Source of the DNA: Copromyces sp. CBS 386.78 | Taxonomy: Eukaryota > Ascomycota > Sordariomycetes > Sordariales > Sordariaceae | Length of the DNA: 64,000 nt | Direction: 5' to 3' | NCBI GenBank assembly: GCA_030685235.1 | Contig: MU839207.1 | Location: forward strand, 62,001 to 126,000 | Shown here: positions 23,837 through 34,592 of the stretch, piece by piece | Layout of the letters: each line of letters starts with the position of its first letter | How positions within the stretch are numbered: position 1 is the stretch's first letter | Made by a program: the position numbers and the translations under genes | Notes under the pieces: model-generated | The model's database searches: none | What the model was told of the DNA's origin: nothing | The model's input: the letters and a program-made list of their open reading frames with translations, nothing else

Positions 23837-25154
23837 CTATAGCTTCGACGGCGCGGTAAACAGCTTGACCTTCTCCTTGATCGTCTCTTCAGCCTCCTTC
23901 TCAATGCGCACAATCAGATCCTTGCAGGTCGGGATGTCGTTGATAAGACCAATGACCTGACCAGCAGTCCAGACACCGTACTCGGGGTCACCGTTGATGA
24001 ACACCTCCTTGCCACGCTTTCCACTGACGTAAGGGGCAATTTCAGAGAACTCGCCAGTCTTGCTCTCCCTCTCCACCTTGAGGGCATCCCGTACTACCTT
24101 GTTCTTGAAGAGACGGGTGGTGTTGCGCCAGCGCCTGAGGACCAGCGCGGTGTCGGTCTCCTGCGCCTTGACGATGGCCTCCTTGATGTTGTTGTGAATA
24201 GGGGCTTCGACTGTGCAGAGGAAGCGAGTGCCCATGTTGACACCGCAGGCGCCGAGCATGAGCGCAGCAGCGAGGCCTTGGCCGTCGGCGAAGCCACCCG
24301 AGGCGATGAAGGGGATATCGAGTGTCTGGCGGGCCTTGCTGAGGAGGATAAAGTTGGTAATGTCCGACTCACCGACGTGGCTGTGATTGTGTGGCATAAG
24401 CAAGACTGGTCAACAAGGGAGAGATCAGGTATGTGGCTTGACTTACCCGGCGCATTCAAACCCGTCAATGCTCAAGAAATCGACACCAAGCTTCACCGCA
24501 GACTGAGCATGTCTGATAGTGGTGCACTTGTGGAGGATGATGACGCCAGCCTTCTTGAGCTTGCTGATGACGGGACCGGGAGAGTTACCAGCAGTCTCCA
24601 CGATCTTGATACCCTCGTCAATGACAACCTGGGCGTAAGCCTCATAGTCGGGGGGAACAAGGGCAGGCAGAAGAGTGATGTTGACGGCAAATGGCCTCGT
24701 CGTCAGCTTCTTGCACTTGCGAATCTCCTGACGGAGACCCTCCGGCTCAGGCCAGATCAGGGCAGTAATGATACCCAAGCCACCGGCATTGGACACGGCA
24801 CTGGCGAGTTCAGCTGTTCCCACATGCTGTTGACACGTTAGCTCCCGTCTCATGAGACGTAGGTAGGGAAGAAAAAGCAAAGAAAAACACAACTTACTTG
24901 CATGCCACCCTGAACGACGGGCACTGTTGCGAGTTGAAACAAAGCATGTCAGCCCAAGGACAGAATCGAATCGCCGTGTCCCAAAAGGTAAGAATAGTAA
25001 CATGAAACGTGGGAGATGGAGGTGAAGTTTGATAGTTGAATGTTTGACCGATTGGCCATTGAGGTTCTCACGTGGACGGGAAGGGGAAGGAGTGTGTATA
25101 GCAGTACGTACCTGTGATGCCGAGTCGGCGGGTAAGTTCAGTCTGCAGCGGCAT
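23837..25154 (-). CDS. NPD/nitronate monooxygenase family flavoenzyme with PTS1 (SKL)
   Basis: Four exons on the minus strand: 25154-25112, 24923-24898, 24826-24447 and 24380-23837, giving 330 residues. Introns are 188, 71 and 66 nt with GT/AG ends. Exon 2 is a 26-nt microexon encoding the core of VPVVQGGMQ, the conserved FMN-pocket segment, so it is required. The TIM-barrel NPD family shows as VGTAELASAVSNAGGLGIIT, then GFECAGHVGE with the catalytic His, then FIASGGFADGQGLAAAL and GVNMGTRFL. The family oxidises alkyl nitronates such as propionate-3-nitronate with O2 and FMN; some members are FabK-like enoyl reductases, so the substrate is open. The protein ends PSKL, a textbook PTS1, placing it in the peroxisome matrix. 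The open frame at 24443-25264 runs through introns and is not the real 5' end. Confidence 0.9.
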
Positions 25155-28100
25155 CTTGTGGTATCGGGGAAGCAACAACGGCAAGCACACTTGCAAAAAA
25201 GAGGATGGGGAAAAGGGAAGGAGCAGAAACAAACTGCAATACGGTCACAAAATATCAGCGACAAGATGAGAACAGTTTGAACAAAGGGTAGATTTGCCGA
25301 CTATTGATATGGCTGATGGTCCCTAGTCAGGTGAGTAGAAGCCGCCCAATGATGGTAGCATTGGCATTCCTGCAACATCAACGATGCCGAGGCAACTCGA
25401 CGTCTCAAATGTTGATTACTAGTTTGTATCAAGTCGTACGATTACTCTTCATTACCCAGATCTCGGTTAATCTATGCGGGGTATAGCAGCCAAATAACCT
25501 TACGGACTGGTATTATTCGTATCATCTTACGGTAAGTTACATAACTGGAGCGTTGTCCGAGTGGTAAGCTGAACTCGCTGAAACTCCTCCGTCCGAGATC
25601 CGACCCTTTTCAATCTTTGGAGGGATTATGTACCTGAGTCGTTCTTGCTTCGCGAGGCCGCTGAACCACCACCGCCAAGCGAGAGGACGAAACGCAACAA
25701 CGCTGGACCTATCAAGGCTCACAAGGTAGGCACGACCAGAGCTGAGACTTCCAATCTTCACAAGTCTCCAATCGGGTTTTCAACTGCAAAATGATTTTTG
25801 AGCGTGTGCCCTAATGGAAAACCTCACGATTACAACCTACCTAAACTTAACCTCCAAGTTTATCCACCACCCATTCCTCTGACAGGATTAGCTACTTCTC
25901 TTGGATTCTGGTCATTCAAAATCCCGTCCGCCTTGTCTCCCATGCCACCAACTACGATCGGTACTCATCATATCACCAACACAAGATCGACTCAAGGTAG
26001 CATGAATCGCTGAGAAAGCCACCGCTTCAGTTCTCTCTTCCCGTGGCTTGGAACCAATGATGCTACATCATTGCTACCCTTGGAGCGCCTCTCCTCATGT
26101 TGTGCAAGGACAACGTGGATGGCCGCCGACATGGTGCCAACCATGTAGGACTCCAGACCGTTCCAGGCCAGCCCGTTTTTGTACGCCTGCACTTTACCAT
26201 CTCACAAGCTTGACGGCAATTTGAATATGAATGAACGCAATCATTCTCTTTCATGAACACGGTTGGACAAACAAGTCGACGCTGCAACAACACGCCGCGC
26301 CGTCTGCAGCTCACCACCTTCGCCCCTGGCACGCCATTACATATGGCTCTCCAACTTGACCTGCCGTGAACATCACGACACAGTTTCCGCGGTCTGTGGT
26401 AGCACGGCCACCGGCGTATCCGTCATCGAGGCAAACTCACGGCTTCTCTGCCTCAGTCCTTGCATGGCAACTCCCAAGTTGGCCAGAATGCCCTGTCCCG
26501 ACGGGGCAGAAAGGCCGTTGCAAGAATCCATCAGTGTCCCTGGGCCTGTGGGAATCCAGACAATTCTTCGCCGACGCATGAAAGCCCAACGCCCGGGGTC
26601 TGACTGCGGCATCAAATCGACGAACGATGTACGCCCACCAAGATTTGGCCATCGTTCCTGACCCAACGACGACATGACACGGAAGAGCGCCGTCAGTCGT
26701 GCCCTACAGAACCCATCCTCCGCCGTGCTTAAATAGCTCCATGGTCATTCTTCTGGCAAATCGCCTGTCCATAACGATCCTTTGGGGTCCGAGCTATTCA
26801 ACCTGCTTGTTTCAGATATTCTCCGACTCTAAAACCGGCCACCGCTCCTCAAGCGACACGGTTGCCCGCTCGGCCCAATATCCATCGGGATTGGATAAAC
26901 CACCATGTCAAAGCTGTCACGGCTCTTCTGAAACACTCACCTACCCCATAGTGATACCAAACATATACCGACGGTTGTACGCTCCGCATCGATTAACTGT
27001 CTGTACCACTTCTTACCCCCGGTGCCGTTCATGCCCAGCCGGCGTGGTACGCACATTGACGCGGTGACACGAACGAAGCCGATTTCCCCGCTCATTATTG
27101 GTCAGGCGGCTAATTCCTCGTCCTCAGAGGGCACACGACTGAGCTCGGCCGACCAGATCCAGACAGCTCTGGCCTTCGGACTCGACCTTACGGCCCTCAT
27201 CCGTTCTCATCCTGGAAGCGGCTCTGCTAGTTATTTCCTTTTTGGATTCTGTCGCTCACCGTCCCTGACGCGCGTGGCACGCCACTCTAATCAACGAGCG
27301 GCTACCAGCGAGCCGCGTGTCAAGTCGATTCCAAAAACTGCGGACCGATCAACTTTTGTTGCCCTATCGCAAGTGGGTCTTCCCCAGTCCTACCCTACAG
27401 GATCAGTGAGATGCATCATAACGCCACGATCCCCCAGAACTACGGTTAACGCAGGAGTAACAACTGTTTGAAATGGAATCACGCCCATTCGATACGTCTT
27501 CCTTTTAGACCAGGTTGTACTCCCCTGCGGAGGACCTAAATTAGCTTCTCGCCAACGGGTTACTTTTTATCACAAAGTTTGGCTTTGAGAAGAGCAAGAT
27601 GACAACAGATGCATGCAGCCAATCCCGTGGGCATCTCGACTCCTAGGACGCTAACATGATGCCTGGTGTCACGGCTTCAGAATATCATTCTGCTATGACG
27701 GAACATCACCCCGTTTTCTCGCACGTTGCACGTTATAGCGGACTGTTCTCTACAGTGTCCTTGACCGGCAGTCAGCCCGGAAGACTTGACGATTTGGGTT
27801 TGCATCGTCAAAAGGTGGTGCAGTAGCCGGCCCAATGCGTCATAATATTTCGAGCTTGATGAAAACGCCCAATGCCATTACTCGCTGCGCAACATGCATT
27901 GCATACTACCTAGACCTAGGTGGCTAGGCACTCTGGACGGTCACTGCTGATTGAATCCTCCCGAGGGCCCGGTAACAAACAGCTTTGGCGGATCCGTCTC
28001 GAATAAAATGGTCCTCTCTGTGCTATGGGGTTCTTTGTTATAAGCCCTTCTCTGTATCGCAGACCAGCGATAATGACATGTGGTACGTTTTTCTATTTGT

Positions 28101-29874
28101 TTCTGCGCCTGATACACCCCCTCGATCTTGGTTTACGTAGGTGACCGGCTTGGCCCAGCAGTCTGGGTCCCCTAAACGCAAACCCCGATCCGGCCGGCCA
28201 AGTGGTTGCAACAAATGTGGACATCAAACGCTCGGGATACGTCCGGCCTCGCCGACCCTGATCCAAGGTTTTGGTCATTAGCTCAAAGGCAAAGCTTATC
28301 GTCAAAAGAAACAAGCAGTGGACGACCGTCCGGACAGAAACCCTCGAACTGATATCTGAAACAAAGATGTCGTTCTCGCTGCCTCTGGACCAATCCCGTG
28401 GTTCTCAATTTAGTTGCGTTTCGCAACAAGAAGAAAAACATCACCCCCCACCATGTGGAGGGGCAGATATACCCACTTCTAGCCTGCTTGCTGGATAGGT
28501 TAGAGGCACTGACAACTCAGAGGCCAGTCTTCGTGGTCTTGGCATCTACATGCTGCTCCAACAGGTTGCTTTCCGACCACCAAGTGCAGGGAACGCCGTT
28601 CAGAAAGTCTACCCACCGACTTCACCGTCTAATTGCGTCGTGACGACTCACGGTAAACTTCTTGTTGTTGTGGTCCCTCACGTCCAATAGACCAGAGGCA
28701 TCGGTTGCGATGGGTTCAGTGTTGGCGGACATCTGAAGACCCTGCGTAAGTGGATAATTGTTCTTGTCTCATCGGTATCTCACTACGTCACTTTTGGCTT
28801 TTCCGCCGTTTTGTTTTCTCTCATTCGCTTTCTCCGGCGCATCTTGGCTGGTCACTGTCATGGACCCGCCTTGGACGAATGCCCCATAACATCCAACGTG
28901 GAGGTCTGGCACCGTCTACCGTGCGTCCACGATGACCGCCGCTGCTCTCCGGCGGCAGCGACCTGTCTGTGTTTACCCAGGCTGAGTACGTGCAGGACAC
29001 AAACGGTCGGAGCATGCCGTGGTCTGTACGGATGCAACATGACCTTGTCGTCAAGTGTCATGGCACACTCCACTTCCAATGATTTCCTCCCGAGTGTTAC
29101 AGTCAAGAGGCGGTACGATGGTGTTCGGCGTACGGAGTACCTCGATGAGCAACAGGAAACGGAATTCAAAGGTGAAAGGTCGGGTAACAGTTTACCATTC
29201 ATTCCTTTGACGAGCACCTTAACGGCTCAAGCGAGCAAATCAACATACACCGACTAGCCGTTGTTTTGACGAAGCTGGATATCCCCGGCCATCTCCCGTG
29301 GTATCTACGTTTGTTCCTCTGTTTCCTCCGTTCCGTGTTTTGTCCGGGGTAACTTTGTCCTTGCCTCTCAAGTCACCGTCGCTTGAGAAACAATTTCCCT
29401 GGTCTACTTATGATGCACTAGCCCGTGGATTGCCAGTGGTAATTCTGATGGTCCTGCATATTTGCGAACAAACAATCAAAGATATCCCGTGAAATAAACG
29501 CAGGACAGCAGGCCCAGGGGTGTATGGGAAGAACAAGCAACAACGTCTCGAATCCACTTCCGCCACATCAGTCCCGACTCGTTTCAACGGTACAAGCGCT
29601 ACCTGCTTGTCGGGCCAGACGGATTGTATAATTAAACACGAACCGCTCTTTTCCATGCCCATCTACATCCACAAGGTCTTCACCCGAGTCATCCTTTCAC
29701 TCAACCGAGCACACACTTATTCACAGCTCTTAATTCATCCTCGCCCACTCCGCATATTCGGCCTTTCGACCTCAACTTTCGTTTCCCGCCCTTTCGATCA
29801 ACATCACAACATTTTAGCCCACACCTGCACACAACCTACACCATTTCCTACATCTCCATCCGAATACCAACATA
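25155..29874. other. 4.7-kb gene-poor intergenic region
   Basis: The longest gap in the gene-rich part. Open frames such as 26263-26661 and 27022-27471 lack codon bias, introns and recognisable domains. GC looks ordinary and CA/TG are present, so this is not a RIP block. The last ~250 bases are a C/A/T-rich leader typical of Neurospora and belong to the dsRBD gene. A non-coding RNA cannot be excluded from sequence alone. Confidence 0.5.
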
Positions 29875-30261
29875 ATGTCTCAGCAGTGGCAAAGCAAGCT
29901 TCAAAGTATGCTGGGTTTTGATGTGTGTGTTCAACTTGTGTCATCAGCTAACCACTCCTGTAGATGCCTGCCAGAAGATGCAGATGCCTCCTCCAAAATT
30001 TCACGTTGTTTCAGACCGGAGAGGTAAGCAATGAATATGATGATGGGCTTGGGAAACGTGCAAAGCTAATGTTCGGATGTAGGCGGCCGTACTGCTTGGT
30101 CTTGCCGTGTGGAAGTAAACGGACAGCTCATCGACGCCAGGTTCTGGTTCGACGGCAAGAACCTTGAAAACGCCAAGGAGGATGCCGCTGAAGTGGCCCT
30201 GAACCACATCATCAGCACGACTTCGCCATCATCGGCATCTAGCCGGCATAGCATCTGGTGA
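29875..30261 (+). CDS. Solitary double-stranded-RNA-binding-domain protein, 89 residues
   Basis: Found by splicing: exons 29875-29905, 29964-30023 and 30083-30261. Introns are 58 and 59 nt with GTATGC/GTAAGC donors, AGCTAAC and AGCTAAT branch sites and TAG acceptors. The product starts MSQQWQSKLQNACQKMQMPP and is a single dsRBD: helix 1 residues 3-15, the PP turn at 19-21, strands about 22-27, 35-42 and 46-53, and helix 2 about 57-73 ending in AKEDAAEVALNHI. A short Ser-rich tail ends in HSIW. In the canonical helix-2 KKxAK motif the first two Lys are replaced by Leu58-Glu59; only Lys62 remains. RNA binding may therefore be weak, or the domain may act as a protein-protein module. No catalytic domain is attached. 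Partners could be a Dicer, Argonaute or another dsRBD protein, but nothing in the context shows this. Confidence 0.82.
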
Positions 30262-33200
30262 TTGCGAGAGTCGTCCGATATTTTGCTGCTGGATCGGCAT
30301 AATTGCGATAGCATTTCTGCGCTTCCCTCTTTGTTTTACTACGGCGTTGTGTGTGCTCCCCCACATATCTAGCCCCGACGGCGTTTCCTTTGTCAGATTT
30401 GTTTTGTACGACAACAACCTTGCGACCCTGCACCCTGGTGTTCGCCTTGCTTCGGAGTAGCAGCGATCGCTCACGCCAAACAGCGGCGGTTTCGAAGGCA
30501 CATACTACAACCAAGGCTACGACGAAAGTGGGGGAAACCAATGAATGGCTCAGTTGGGTCGAACGAAGCGGCGCTGCGGCAGTCTGCTTGTTCCACCCGC
30601 CCGGAGCGGACCCGTCTGGCAGATTTGGAGGGTTCGACAACTCTGGAGTCTCGGTCAGTTCACCGCTCCAATCATCAACATGGTCGATACAAGGAGATGA
30701 TGCATGGAAGTGTGGAGGATGCTGGGGCTCGTTGACTCGCTAGGGATTTGGTTGACTCTTGACCGCATATTGGTGGTCGAGTCCCTTTATCCTGGGCTGA
30801 CTTGCTCCTCCCTACCAACACTACTGGTGGCATCAGATCTACGACACTGATTTGTTGAGGGGTGAAATTCGACTGGGACCAGTAGGGACCCTCCGTCTGT
30901 CAGGTGACAGGCCTGCCCGACATTCTTTGGTTGTCTCACAACAAGGCGGACACCAAATGACAAATGCCTATGGGTTGTTTGTTGGGCTTTTGGCTTCATT
31001 TTTTCATGTTTTCATTGCCACCATCTAATACCCTTTTTGTTTCGTTTCTGTTTTGCTTATTTGGGTGGTAATCTACAATGAGGAGGGACTTTTGATATTA
31101 TGGCAATTTTAATCAGCAACTTTGGGTTGTCTCTTTTAGGAGACGACGGGAGGGACAGTTAACGGGACGGTACGGGTTATTATTATCAGGGAGGGAGGCA
31201 TTTACGCGCGAAAGCTTGGTCAAAAGTTTTGATTGTTGAATGTTGGGAGCCGTCTAGGAAGGAAGACGGAGGAATCTGACTGGCGGTGGTGGCAGACGCA
31301 AATTCGGGAGTTAATCTTTTGCGACTCTTCTCAAAACGACAATGGGATGAGGGGAGATGACTGGCTGGATCCGGTCTGAGTGGTACGATGACTGTCATGA
31401 GCGTTACGAGGCTGGGCTTCTCTGTTTGCTTTCACGACTGGTTATGTCATTTCCTTTCACACCTTTGGTCTAATGAGTGAGCGTTTTTAATATCTTGAAT
31501 GAATATCGCAGACTGCAATCTTTTATTGCAGTATCTGGAGAGCACTTCATCACTTCAAACAGTTGACACGTGAAAGAGAGAAGGACTAAACTTATATGAG
31601 CTGACGATCTCGAAAATCAGCAGCCCTACACGACGATCTCGTGAACATCCGGGCAGCCCTACCGCCAAAAGTTTACAAAAATCCAAACGGCTCAAAAGAT
31701 GGCAATCAGGGTTCGTCACACCAGGGGAAAAGCATCTACAGGTGTAAGTGGTCATTGACCAATGTATAAGGTAAGAAAGGTCAACTCTCTCGCCCCCGTG
31801 ACCACCTAATGTAGGTAGGCGGCATTCCACTCGCTGCTGCAAGCCTTCCCATGCAGCTTAACGTGGCTCTTGCATGACCAGGGCAAGTCCCGATCTAGTT
31901 TCTGGAGGAGTCTTATTGTGCAACCTGAAACACGATGTTTTTGTGGAAGGCGGAAGTGGTACGTACCTTTCTGTCCCGTAAATACCGTAAATACCAACTT
32001 CAAGTGGCTTTTCCTAGAAAGACGGAACGGAGGAGATACAGGACACGGAGCCGAGTCCGGGACCAGGAACCGGACCGCACTATATATCAATGGCTGGATC
32101 GTCGTCCACGTTTCTTCCGTGTGAACGGAATGGGAATTCGTTGGGACAATAAATCACACAACTTGACAACTTGACCTGTTCACTTTACGCCCTTCGCCTA
32201 CAGTACCCACGGCTCCCCACGGCTAGAAGTGTACAAATACTCAATTCCAGGATCGTTACTCAACGTCAAAGTACTTTGCTTCCTACAGACTTTCCAGACC
32301 CGCACTTTGCCGTGTAGAAGTCTAGACTGTAGATCACCACCCATTCAAGCAAGCCCCAAGGTGATGATGCGAGATGGATGGAAACAGACAGTTTTCCGGG
32401 TTACTGTATGGTATGGTCAACAAGCTTGCTTGCAAAAGAAGGGTAGGATAGATTTCTGTACACCGCGACTACACTAGGTATACCTTTAGCAGGGACCTAG
32501 AACTAGTGTCGACGTAAACAAACTCGATGCGGCTATGCTGTTCCCTTTGATGGCAGGTAGACATGAAAGCGACCAGTTACTATCGGGAGTGAGGCAAGGT
32601 AAGGCGAAGAGAGGCGGAGAAAGTGTGGGATACGTAGGCGACTCTCTTCTTCCTCTTCTTCTTCTTCTTCTCTTCGATGTAACCGAGAGCTTGCCTCGCT
32701 TGCTTACTGTCGTTCCCGTCGAGATCTCACCGCATTTACTGACCTGTGTTGGCGTTGACCGATTATGCTGTTGAGACATTGAGGCGGTCAAGCAGCTTCT
32801 TGGAAGATACGAGAAGGTGGTGATGTCTTCAACATAGACTTCGGACTCATGGCCAGATCTATCCCTGTACTCGATGGTTCGCAAATCCGGGAGAAGATGT
32901 TGGGACTCTGGAGGGATGCGGTGGGTTGAACCCCTGGGTCACTAGGATTGGCATCAGGAACCAGACTGCTTGCAGATGAAGATCGTGGACTGGAAGGATG
33001 GAAGCACAAGGTGAGGGCCGGGGGACCAGGTTGTGGGTGGGTGATCAACGAATGCCGCGTGGGGGCCTAGGTCCGGGTAGTCGAGCGGATGGAGTTCGGT
33101 TGTTGGTCAGGGGGAGGGGGGCTTCTTTTTTAAGGTTATGTATGGTCTGTGCGCCCCTTCGTTTTTGAGCCGCAGTGCGCCAATGCTGCGCCCTCGGGAA

Positions 33201-33559
33201 AACTCCGGAAAGGCGACTCCAAAAATTGTTCCTGAAGTCCCGCTCTCCGGGTGCTCCACTTGATGCCACTGCCGCCGGCCAAACATTGCAGAGTCCGCCG
33301 AGATCACGAGCGTTCGAGTCCCGTCCCCCGGCTGCTTCGCGGGTTGCGTGCGTGTAGTAGTGTGTCCGCCCCCGTGTTGTTTGTGGTGTTTCCCGAGTCG
33401 GTCCACCCTCCGTCCGTCGCCTCCATTCTCGCTCCCCGCGCCGTGTGTGTGTGTACCCCCACCGTCGTCGTCGTCGTCGTCGTCGCAAACCGATCTACCA
33501 GCAAATTCAACACCACCACCACCACCGCCACCCTCCACCCGCATCACAACCACACAAAA
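30262..33559. other. Intergenic: dsRBD gene 3' flank and uS7m promoter
   Basis: About 3.3 kb without a supported gene. Open frames at 30239-30640 (-), 32486-32884 (-) and 33045-33634 (-) lack bias or arise from repeats. The last 250 bases are the leader of the ribosomal protein gene. Confidence 0.55.
33464..33485 (+). repeat. (GTC)n microsatellite in the uS7m leader
   Basis: About seven GTC units, followed after ~20 bases by CAC repeats, within 100 nt of the uS7m ATG. They create long spurious open frames on both strands. Confidence 0.85.
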
Positions 33560-34592
33560 ATGCCTGCGAGGTTGGGTCTCAGCGCCGCCTTCCGGTCCCT
33601 GTCCATCCGGACAAACCAATTGCCTCAGAAGCAATCGATTGCCGCCGCCGTGCAGGCGCGCACCTACATCACAGATTCCGCCACTTCGTCGAGGCTACCA
33701 CCCAGAGTCCAGCAACAACAACAACATAGGACACAACCATTCTCGACCGAGACCACCCCTTCTACCAACAGCAACAATGGCGACCTTGCACCACCAGTAC
33801 AAGTCACCCCCGAGAACGCTTCTGCCCTGTCCCAGCTGTCCGAGATCGCATACGGTGTCAAGGCGGCCGACGTGTCGCTCGAGGGCCACAAGTACGGCTT
33901 GCCCACGCTGCCGCTGCCGTCGGAGCTGCACCACAAGTACCGCTACTCGGAGGTCGTCAACCACGCTACCAAGTTGCTTATGAAGGATGGAAAGCTGAGC
34001 AAGGCGCAGAGGGTACGGACGGTCCTCCCCCAATATACACTTCACTCCAACTTGGCCCACGGGCACCTCTACCACTCAAAACTACTATTGCGACAAGAAG
34101 AAAGCTAACACTACCCTTTTTTAACAACACAAATAGGACATGGCCATGATCCTAAACTACCTCCGCTCCTCGCCCCCTCCCAAACTCAACCCCGCGCGCC
34201 CCTTGGTCCCCGGCCACCCGCCTGCCTCGCACCTGCCGCTCAACCCCGTCGAATACCTCACGGTAGCCATCGACTCGGTGGCGCCCCTGATCAAGATGCG
34301 CGGCTACAAGGGTTTGGCCGGTGGTGGTCGGTCTCTCGAAGTCCCCCAGCCCATCCCGGCGCGCCAGCGCCGCTCCACGGCCTTCAAGTGGATCTTGGAC
34401 GTGGTCAACAAGAAGCCCAGCAAGGGTTCTGGTAGGACCATGTTCGCGCACCGCGTGGCCGAGGAGATCGTCGCCGTCGTCGAGGGCAGGAGCTCGGTCT
34501 GGGATAAGCGGCTTTTGCTGCACAAGCAGGGCACGGCCAACAGAGCCAACTTGAACTCGCCGGCGTTGATGATGAAGGGCAAGAAGATGTGA
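33560..34592 (+). CDS. Mitochondrial small-subunit ribosomal protein uS7m (S7/RSM7)
   Basis: Two exons, 33560-34012 and 34137-34592, giving 302 residues. The 124-nt intron starts GTACGG, contains GCTAACA and ends AATAG; joining gives ...LSKAQR-DMAMILNYLR. The first ~45 residues are rich in Arg, Ser and Gln with few acidic residues (MPARLGLSAAFRSLSIRTNQ), a mitochondrial presequence. A Gln/Thr/Ser linker follows. The S7 fold covers about residues 120-295: KYRYSEVVNHATKLLMKDGKL, then NPVEYLTVAIDSVAPLIKMR, then QRRSTAFKWILDVVNKKP and MFAHRVAEEIVAVVEGRSSV. The protein nucleates the head of the mitochondrial 30S-like subunit by binding the 3' domain of its rRNA. The length suits a fungal mitochondrial form with presequence. 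Confidence 0.93.

Noticed and set aside
25549..25640. tRNA-Ser/Leu-like segment with TGTCCGAGTGG, a good A-box
   Set aside because: No GGTTCGAATCC T-arm at the right distance, no paired anticodon stem and no closing acceptor stem; at most a decayed relic.
33290..33330. GTTCGAGTCC word resembling a tRNA B-box
   Set aside because: No flanking T-stem pairing and no A-box at suitable distance.
33045..33634. Overlapping minus-strand frames of 147 and 175 codons
   Set aside because: They lie across the leader and GTC/CAC repeats of the uS7m gene and show no domain.
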